DNA from: Bacteroidota bacterium | GTDB taxonomy: Bacteria > Bacteroidota > Bacteroidia > CAILMK01 > JAAYUY01 | DNA: 32,062 nucleotides | Reading direction: 5' to 3' | NCBI GenBank assembly: GCA_018698135.1 | Contig: JABINZ010000280.1 | Location: forward strand, 1-32,062 | In this document: positions 26,496 to 32,062 of the stretch, one piece after another | How positions within the stretch are numbered: the stretch's first letter is position 1 | How the letters are laid out: the number at the start of each line of letters is the position of its first letter | Notes under the pieces: generated by a model | What the model saw: the letters and a program-made list of their open reading frames with translations, nothing else | What the model was told of the DNA's origin: nothing | The model's database searches: none | Translations under genes and position numbers: made by a program

Positions 26496-28730
26496 ATGTC
26501 AAAACGATTAGTACAGAAGCTGTTTGTTATATCTGCCTTGGTTCTCCTTTTTTCAGGAGAACTGATTGCACAGGATATTAACATCCGTGTCGTTAATAAA
26601 TACTCAAGAGAACAGCTTGCTTTTGCCAATATTTGTCTGGAAAATGTGCTGACCAAAGAGAAGCAATTTGTTACCACCAATGAAAATGGATTTGTTACAG
26701 TTCAAGCAAATGGGCGAAACATTATTGTAATTTCATATATTGGTTTTGAAAACCTGATAGATACCATAACAGCATCTGAGAATTTGATTTTTGAGCTGTT
26801 GCCTTCCAGTTATCAGGAGAATGAATTTGTGGTAACTGCCCAATACACACCTGTTAAGGCCGATCAATCAATCTACAAAGTGAAGGTGATTGATGTAAAC
26901 CAAATTAGTGAAAAAGGAGCCAATAACCTGAGCGAATTGTTGGCTACAGAGCTGAATATAAGAACCTCACAGGACAACTCCCTTGGATCCAAAATGAGCA
27001 TGCAAGGTTTGTCAGGCGAGCACATAAAATTGTTGATAGATGGAGTTCCTGTAATTGGGCGGATGGATGGTAATATTGATCTCAGTCAGCTGAATCTGCA
27101 CAATGTCGATCATATTGAAATTGTGGAAGGGCCTATGTCGGTTATCTACGGAAGCAATGCATTGGCAGGAGCGATAAATATTATAACCAAAGAAAGCAAA
27201 TTGGCTCGGTTTTCAACAGCTTTCGATACCTATTATGAATCAGTTGGTGTGTACAATTTTTCGGGAATTATTTCCGGAAAAAAGAAAAACCATATTTACT
27301 CTATTTCAGCTGCCAGGAATTTTTTTGGTGGCTATAGTGAAACTGATAGTGTACGGTCGAAGCAATGGAATCCCAAAAGGCAATACACCACCGATGCGTA
27401 TTATATTTATGACCTAAAGAAAATGAAGTTTAAGTATTCTGCTTCCTTTTTTCATGAATTATTGCAGGATAAAGGCGATTTGCAGGCTCCATATTTTGAA
27501 AATGCTTTTGATCAATATTTTACAACCATTCGCTTGGCTAATAAATTGGATTTCAGTGCAAAACTGAAAAGCGACCGATTTCTGAATATATTATTTTCCT
27601 ATTCCTCATTCAATCGTGCTAAACAAACCTATTTCACCGATTTAACCACTTTGGAACAAAACTTAACCTCCTATGAATTCGATCATGATACCAGCTTGTT
27701 TCATGCCTATTTGTTAAGAGGTACTTTCAGTAAAAGCAAGAAGGAAAGTAAATTCAATTACCAGTTGGGCTACGATTTTAATATTGAAAGTGGAGGTGGT
27801 AAACGCATACTGAATCAATCTCAAAATATAGGTGATTATGCTGCTTTTTTAAGTGTGAAATACAGCCCAAGCAATCTATTAACTTTTCAACCTGGTTTGC
27901 GATATGCCTATAATACACGTTATGAGGCACCTTTGGTTCATTCACTAAATATAAAATGGCAGGCAGCTCAAAAACTGCTGTTCAGAGCATCTTATGCAAG
28001 GGGATTTAGAGCGCCATCTTTAAAGGAATTGTATTTGTATTTTGTGGATGTAAATCACAACATTATTGGCAACGAAAATTTGCAGGCAGAATACGCTTAT
28101 AATTTCAGTTTATCAGCAGCTTATAAATTCAGTAAATCAAAGCATAATTTTGGTTTTGAGACTTCTCTTTTTAATAATATTATCGAAAATATAATTACCC
28201 TTGCTGCCGAGGATGCCACTCACTATTCATATATTAATGTTGATCATTTTAAAACACATGGTGGTCAGTTTAATTTCACTTATCAGATGCACCCCCGATT
28301 TACAGTAAAGACGGGCTTTTCCTTAACCGGACGATATAATTCTTTTACAGATGAAAATCCGACATTAGCTGATTTTACCTATAGCAAAGATGTGAGTGCA
28401 AACCTAAGATACAAGAACGTAAAGTACAAGTTTTTCATTTCAGTTTATTATAAGTATAACGGCAAATTGCCACAATTTTATTTAAGTGATAATGGGGTGA
28501 TAAGTGAAGGCTATATTAGCGATTATCACAGCATGGATATGTCGTTTGGAAGACGATTTGTGAAAGACAAATTGGAGGTATCAGCCGGTGTGAAAAATTT
28601 ATTTGATAACACAAATATTGTAGGCATTGGCAGCAGTGGTGGAGTGCATACTGATGGAGGTGGAAACACACCTGTTGCATGGGGTCGAACTATGTTTTTC
28701 AAACTTGCTTATGTATTTAATACATATTAA
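26496..28730 (+). CDS. TonB-dependent haem receptor, HmuR-like
   Basis: 744 residues from the ATG at 26496; a TTG three codons upstream is also in frame, but the ATG gives a clean signal peptide (to about residue 26, ELIAQ). A carboxypeptidase-regulatory-like beta domain (about 28-105) precedes a TonB-box-like ENEFVVTAQ, the plug (NNLSELLATELNIRTSQ; VIYGSNALAGAINIITKES) and the 22-strand barrel region to the C-terminal aromatic residue. FRAPSLKELY (near 503) and GNENLQAE (near 524) correspond to the FRAP and NPNL boxes of haem receptors, with a histidine (VNHNI) between them, as in HmuR. It would import haem through the outer membrane using TonB energy. Flanked by two HmuY-family genes, the next overlapping its stop by one base. 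Confidence 0.92.
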   Translation: MSKRLVQKLFVISALVLLFSGELIAQDINIRVVNKYSREQLAFANICLENVLTKEKQFVTTNENGFVTVQANGRNIIVISYIGFENLIDTITASENLIFELLPSSYQENEFVVTAQYTPVKADQSIYKVKVIDVNQISEKGANNLSELLATELNIRTSQDNSLGSKMSMQGLSGEHIKLLIDGVPVIGRMDGNIDLSQLNLHNVDHIEIVEGPMSVIYGSNALAGAINIITKESKLARFSTAFDTYYESVGVYNFSGIISGKKKNHIYSISAARNFFGGYSETDSVRSKQWNPKRQYTTDAYYIYDLKKMKFKYSASFFHELLQDKGDLQAPYFENAFDQYFTTIRLANKLDFSAKLKSDRFLNILFSYSSFNRAKQTYFTDLTTLEQNLTSYEFDHDTSLFHAYLLRGTFSKSKKESKFNYQLGYDFNIESGGGKRILNQSQNIGDYAAFLSVKYSPSNLLTFQPGLRYAYNTRYEAPLVHSLNIKWQAAQKLLFRASYARGFRAPSLKELYLYFVDVNHNIIGNENLQAEYAYNFSLSAAYKFSKSKHNFGFETSLFNNIIENIITLAAEDATHYSYINVDHFKTHGGQFNFTYQMHPRFTVKTGFSLTGRYNSFTDENPTLADFTYSKDVSANLRYKNVKYKFFISVYYKYNGKLPQFYLSDNGVISEGYISDYHSMDMSFGRRFVKDKLEVSAGVKNLFDNTNIVGIGSSGGVHTDGGGNTPVAWGRTMFFKLAYVFNTY

Positions 28731-29734
28731 TGAAAACGAACCTATACATATTGTTTTTGATATTATCCATGGTTGGATTGCAGTCTTGTTTTGAAAAGGA
28801 TGTGTTGGTTCCAAAGCACAATTCTGGAGATATACAATCTGCTGAAATTGAAATGGCTGAGGATTATAAGTATCAGGTTTATTTTGACTTGGGAACAAAT
28901 AAAGTGATTTCCTCTAATCATAAAACCGATTGGGATCTGGCATTTGAGAGTTCAGATACCGGCTATAGTATCATTATGAACAATTCAAAATTCATGAAAA
29001 TGCTTGTCGTTGGTGTAACTAATTTTTATGCTGCATTTGATACAACCGGAGGCAATTGGAAATTTGATGAGCCATCAGGACATACTGATTCTATGGCCAT
29101 TGGTAAATGGGCTGATTTATCTAAAAATCCACCAATTTCATATAAATCAGTTTATGCCATTGATTTAGGAATGAATGAAGAAGGTAATCAATTGGGTTAT
29201 CGGAAAATACAGCTGCTGGCTTACAATGAAGGGTATTATTTGAAATATGCTGAACTGGATGGTGGCAAGGAAGATAGTTTGCTAATTCCAAAAGATACCG
29301 ATAGAAATTATGCTTATTTTTCTTTTAAAAATGGAGGTAAACAAGTTAATATCGAACCTTTGAAAACGAATTGGGATTTACACTTCACACAATATTCACA
29401 CGTTTTGTATACCGATGAAGGAGAAGCTGTTCCTTATTTGGTTTTAGGTGTTCTGTTAAATCCGTTTAAAGTGTTGGCCACAGTTCTGAAGGATACAGAT
29501 TTTGATAACATTTCCTTTTCCACCGTCAATCATTTGTCTTTGCTGAATCAACGCGATATTATTGGCTATGAGTGGAAAAAGTATAGCTTTACCAATGGAA
29601 CCTATGAAGTTAATTCCCAGGATGTATATATTATTCAGGATACTGATGGATTTTTATACAAGTTTCGTTTCATAAGTTTTTATAATCAGCAAGGAGATAA
29701 AGGCTTTCCTACTGTTGAATTACAAAAGCTATAG
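28730..29734 (+). CDS. HmuY-family lipoprotein, second haem-binding paralogue
   Basis: 334 residues. A lipoprotein signal peptide ends at the lipobox LQSC (Cys near residue 20), so it is probably anchored at the outer membrane. It aligns with the HmuY protein upstream of hmuR: TDWDLAFESS with SIIMNNSKF, then KTNWDLHFTQYS, YLVLGVLLNPF, IIGYEWKKYSF and VYIIQDTDGFLYKFRFISF. It has no T9SS sorting domain. The ATG overlaps the hmuR stop (TAATG), suggesting coupled translation. A surface lipoprotein acting with the receptor matches the known P. gingivalis HmuY arrangement. The operon is thus secreted HmuY, receptor, lipoprotein HmuY. Haem ligands are not assigned. Confidence 0.87.
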   Translation: MKTNLYILFLILSMVGLQSCFEKDVLVPKHNSGDIQSAEIEMAEDYKYQVYFDLGTNKVISSNHKTDWDLAFESSDTGYSIIMNNSKFMKMLVVGVTNFYAAFDTTGGNWKFDEPSGHTDSMAIGKWADLSKNPPISYKSVYAIDLGMNEEGNQLGYRKIQLLAYNEGYYLKYAELDGGKEDSLLIPKDTDRNYAYFSFKNGGKQVNIEPLKTNWDLHFTQYSHVLYTDEGEAVPYLVLGVLLNPFKVLATVLKDTDFDNISFSTVNHLSLLNQRDIIGYEWKKYSFTNGTYEVNSQDVYIIQDTDGFLYKFRFISFYNQQGDKGFPTVELQKL

Positions 29735-29752
29735 TATGCTATCGATATTTTG

Positions 29753-29760
29753 TAAATTTG
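29753..29760 (+). promoter_or_regulatory. -7 box overlapping the annotated start of the DAHP synthase gene
   Basis: TAAATTTG matches TAnnTTTG. It contains the TTG start codon at 29758 itself. If it is used, the mRNA would begin near 29766 and the start must be the in-frame TTG at 29779. Confidence 0.35.
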
Positions 29761-30873
29761 CCCAAGAAAAATAATCACTTGGCAGCACTAAACTTACAAG
29801 CAATATCAACCTGGAATCCTTTATTGAAAGATAAACCACTTATTATAAGCGGTCCTTGCAGTGCAGAAACCGAAAAGCAATTATTGGATACGGCTTTAGC
29901 TCTGAAGAAAATTGATAGGGTTAAAGTAATCAGGGCAGGTATTTGGAAGCCCCGAACCAGTCCGAATTCATTTGAAGGAGTCGGCAATATTGGTTTGCAG
30001 TGGCTGAATACAGCGAAAAAGGAAACCGGTTTACTCACTACTGTAGAAGTAACTACACCTGAAGATATTGAAGCATGTTTGCAAAATGAAGTTGATATTT
30101 TATGGATAGGAGCACGCTCAAGTTCAAACCCCGTTTATATTCGCAAACTTGCTGATGCATTAAAAGGCATTGACATTCCAGTACTGATTAAAAATCCAAT
30201 ACATCCCGATATCGATTTGTGGATTGGAACATTGGAAAGGTTCAATAAAGTAGGGGTTTCAAAACTTGCAGTTGTTCATAGGGGCTTTTTCCCTTTTGAA
30301 AAAACAGCTTTGCGAAATATTCCCAAGTGGGAGATACCTCTGGAACTAAAACGCAGATTTCCTAACTTACCCATTATTTGTGATCCTAGTCATATTGCTG
30401 GAAACGTAGATTCAATTTTTGAAATAGCACAAAAAGCACTCTATTTGGGAATGGATGGATTGATGATTGAAAGTCATATTGATCCAAAAAGCGCCTTGAG
30501 TGATGCCAAACAACAAATGTCACCACAGCAGTTAAGTCTTTTATTGGATAGCTTAACCTATAGCCATTTTGTTTTTGAAAGCAATTTAAAGCACGATAAG
30601 CTGGAAGTGTTCAGAGAACAACTCGATAGCATTGATCAACAAATGATAGAACTTCTTTCTCAGCGCATGGAAATTGTTGAGCAGATTGGGGAGTATAAAA
30701 AGAAAAATAATCTCACTATTTTTCAATTAAGACGTTGGCAAAAAACCATTAATCTCAATACCAAAATTGGACGAAAAATGGGTTTGTCAAGAGAATTTCT
30801 GGTGAAATTGGTTTCTCTTATTCACATGGAAAGTATTCTCAGGCAAAATGATGTGATGAATAGGGAGGACTAA
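29758..30873 (+). CDS. bifunctional DAHP synthase / chorismate mutase type II
   Basis: 371 residues. The N-terminal DAHP synthase domain (about 25-265) has PLIISGPCSAETE (27-39), VIRAGIWKPRTSPNSFEGVG (near 58-77), WIGARSSSNP and CDPSHIAGN. This domain condenses phosphoenolpyruvate and erythrose 4-phosphate at the start of the shikimate pathway. The C-terminal chorismate mutase domain (about 279-371) has LEVFREQLDSIDQQMIELLSQRMEIVEQIGEYKKKN, quoted here in part as REQLDSIDQQMIELLSQRM, and converts chorismate to prephenate. The fusion is usual in Bacteroidota and allows feedback by the mutase domain. No ATG is available: the start is TTG at 29758 or, perhaps better, TTG at 29779, which gives MAALNLQAISTW. 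It follows the haem operon by 23 bases but has its own candidate -7 box and a terminator after it. Confidence 0.92.
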   Translation: MPKKNNHLAALNLQAISTWNPLLKDKPLIISGPCSAETEKQLLDTALALKKIDRVKVIRAGIWKPRTSPNSFEGVGNIGLQWLNTAKKETGLLTTVEVTTPEDIEACLQNEVDILWIGARSSSNPVYIRKLADALKGIDIPVLIKNPIHPDIDLWIGTLERFNKVGVSKLAVVHRGFFPFEKTALRNIPKWEIPLELKRRFPNLPIICDPSHIAGNVDSIFEIAQKALYLGMDGLMIESHIDPKSALSDAKQQMSPQQLSLLLDSLTYSHFVFESNLKHDKLEVFREQLDSIDQQMIELLSQRMEIVEQIGEYKKKNNLTIFQLRRWQKTINLNTKIGRKMGLSREFLVKLVSLIHMESILRQNDVMNRED

Positions 30874-30919
30874 GCTTAATTTGCTAATTCGGCAATGATA
30901 AACCTCACAGCTTTTGCCT

Positions 30920-30947
30920 TAGTTGGTGTTATCACCAACTAGTTTTT
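30920..30947 (+). terminator. rho-independent terminator after DAHP synthase/chorismate mutase
   Basis: TAGTTGGTG / CACCAACTA (30920-30928 and 30933-30941) form a perfect 9-bp stem with a TTAT loop, followed by GTTTTTG. The loop side GTGTTATCAC also has a 10-base inverted copy at 30963-30972. Confidence 0.75.
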
Positions 30948-31032
30948 GACTTATTGTTGTTAGTGATAACACAAAACTTGGGGCAGGTTTAATTTGTGTG
31001 TTGTTGTACTAGATCTGCGAGCCTGATAATTT

Positions 31033-31869
31033 TTAGTTGAAATAGATATACAATCCCACAGCTCCATTTAAGTTATCGCCTTGTATATCAAAGTCCAATT
31101 CTTCACCTATAGCTGTTGTCTGTTCCCTAACTTGTTGTGTAAAGGGAGCCCATAGCTCAGAAGTCGCTTTTCCTTGTTTCTTCATACTTAATTCTGCTAG
31201 AATTCCGTATTCAGCACTTAACGAAATATTTGGACAGATGAAAAATTCAAGTCCAACGAATGGTCTGAGACTCGAAATAAATGCTAAACCATCATTATAG
31301 GAAGTAACCCGATAACCGTCATAATTCTTGCCATGATAAGTTGACGTAGGATAAGGATTGGTCACTGAAAATTCATTTCCATAAATGTATTCGTGTGTAT
31401 AATTTGAAAATCCAAGACCTAGGTCGGCACCTACATATCCAGTCATTCGTCCTTTGGATTTTCTTTTTTCAATACCTCCATACACCATTAATCCATGATT
31501 TTTTGATATAGTGAGATCACTCACTTTAGCATTGTTATAAGGATCGCCTGGAAGTATAAGGTCATCCACTACAAGCTCTTCATCTTTAACAGAATGCAGC
31601 ATCGGATTAATAGCCATTCGGATAGCCATATTTTCTGATTTAAGGTATTTCATATTAATACTCAGGCCTCTTAACATGCCTAGTCTGAAATAGTTGTTAT
31701 TATCCCCATTAAACATATTTCCTGCGAAATTAAGTATGGGAGTTGCATCAAGTCCAAAGGCAAAAGATTTTGCTTCAGGTAGGATTTTTACGCCTTTTTT
31801 AGTGACAAGATCCTGAGCAAAGACAAAAGTTGATGAGCAGAGCAGAAAGATAATCAGTAATTTTTTCAT
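31033..31869 (-). CDS. exported, probably outer-membrane beta-barrel protein of unknown function
   Basis: 278 residues. The signal peptide MKKLLIIFLLCSSTFVFAQ is followed by a mature part with alternating hydrophobic/polar strands and many glycines. The protein ends GAVGLYIYFN, with a terminal aromatic-rich strand as in outer-membrane barrels. Segments such as GRMTGYVGADLGLGFSNY and SSLRPFVGLEFFICPNISLS read like transmembrane strands of the porin/OmpA-like superfamily. No catalytic motif or plug domain is present and no named family is recognised. It stands alone: convergent with the DAHP synthase gene on its 3' side and facing an intergenic region with inverted repeats on the 5' side. Confidence 0.75.
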   Translation of the reverse strand: MKKLLIIFLLCSSTFVFAQDLVTKKGVKILPEAKSFAFGLDATPILNFAGNMFNGDNNNYFRLGMLRGLSINMKYLKSENMAIRMAINPMLHSVKDEELVVDDLILPGDPYNNAKVSDLTISKNHGLMVYGGIEKRKSKGRMTGYVGADLGLGFSNYTHEYIYGNEFSVTNPYPTSTYHGKNYDGYRVTSYNDGLAFISSLRPFVGLEFFICPNISLSAEYGILAELSMKKQGKATSELWAPFTQQVREQTTAIGEELDFDIQGDNLNGAVGLYIYFN

Positions 31870-31957
31870 GTGAGTTTTTTTTAAGTTTAAAAGAATATTA
31901 ACAAAGTTTACATGAAATTATTGTGAATGTGAACATATTTGTTGTTTGTTGGCATCA

Positions 31958-31989
31958 GACCTATCTGGTTGAATAAAACCTGATAGGTC
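31958..31989. repeat. imperfect palindrome, possible dispersed intergenic repeat
   Basis: GACCTATCTGGTT (31958-31970) and AACCTGATAGGTC (31977-31989) are reverse complements except for one position. The last 15 bases or so of the window (32048-32062, TGTTAGGTTTTATCA) are a diverged reverse complement of the right arm plus its flank, so a second palindrome may continue past the edge. Confidence 0.5.
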
Positions 31990-32062
31990 GAAAGGGAAAC
32001 TTATTGATATTTATTCTATATTTCAACCAAACAGGAGCAAGGCCACCTGTTAGGTTTTATCA

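Overview
The window is AT-rich bacterial chromosome from a member of the Bacteroidota, probably of the Bacteroidales/Marinilabiliales-Cytophagales type. Evidence for this: gldA-gldF-gldG; four proteins ending in type IX secretion (T9SS) type A sorting domains; a HmuY/TonB-receptor haem locus; a DAHP synthase-chorismate mutase fusion; a separate atpD-atpC pair with the short epsilon subunit; and several upstream regions carrying the Bacteroidota -7 box TAnnTTTG. No rRNA, tRNA, CRISPR array, phage or plasmid gene was seen.

Layout. (1) 1-2783: minus-strand gldA-gldF-gldG ABC transporter operon, with gldG cut by the window edge. (2) 2867-4441: a minus-strand pair (HAD heptose-bisphosphate phosphatase-like protein, then a 65-residue GldL-like membrane protein), divergent from a polyprenol-phosphate mannose synthase-like glycosyltransferase with a TTG start. 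(3) 4433-6190: minus-strand atpD-atpC standing alone. (4) 6191-6812: a 622-bp non-coding stretch holding the atpD promoter, a 322-bp MITE-like element with about 32-bp inverted ends and a TTTA duplication, a perfect 14-bp palindrome and a terminator. (5) 6813-19406: two giant minus-strand secreted multidomain proteins (2471 and 1651 residues) sharing about 1,490 residues of domain order; the larger adds two homologous beta-helix modules at its N-terminus. Each has its own promoter and terminator. (6) 19526-21340: plus-strand RluD-family pseudouridine synthase and a solitary LutA-like CCG-domain protein. (7) 21341-21787: a gene-free composite of period-7 and period-8 tandem repeats between convergent genes. 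(8) 21788-24843: minus-strand pair of a gingipain-fold protein lacking the expected catalytic residues and a secreted TPR protein. (9) 25189-29734: plus-strand hmuY-hmuR-hmuY haem uptake operon. (10) 29758-30873: DAHP synthase/chorismate mutase, followed by a terminator. (11) 31033-31869: a minus-strand exported, probably outer-membrane protein; inverted repeats lie at the right edge.

Much of the window concerns the cell surface: T9SS cargo, haem capture at the outer membrane, a motility/secretion-associated ABC transporter and a GldL-like membrane peptide. Housekeeping genes (ATP synthase, rRNA modification, aromatic amino acid synthesis) are interspersed. I did not find a defence island or other clearly new multi-gene system. 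The most unusual points are the two-hemophore haem operon, the gingipain-like protein with altered active site, the mini-GldL that keeps the motor's polar membrane residues, the non-coding inverted-repeat element and the composite heptamer/octamer repeats. Domain names rest on motif recognition by eye, not on searches.
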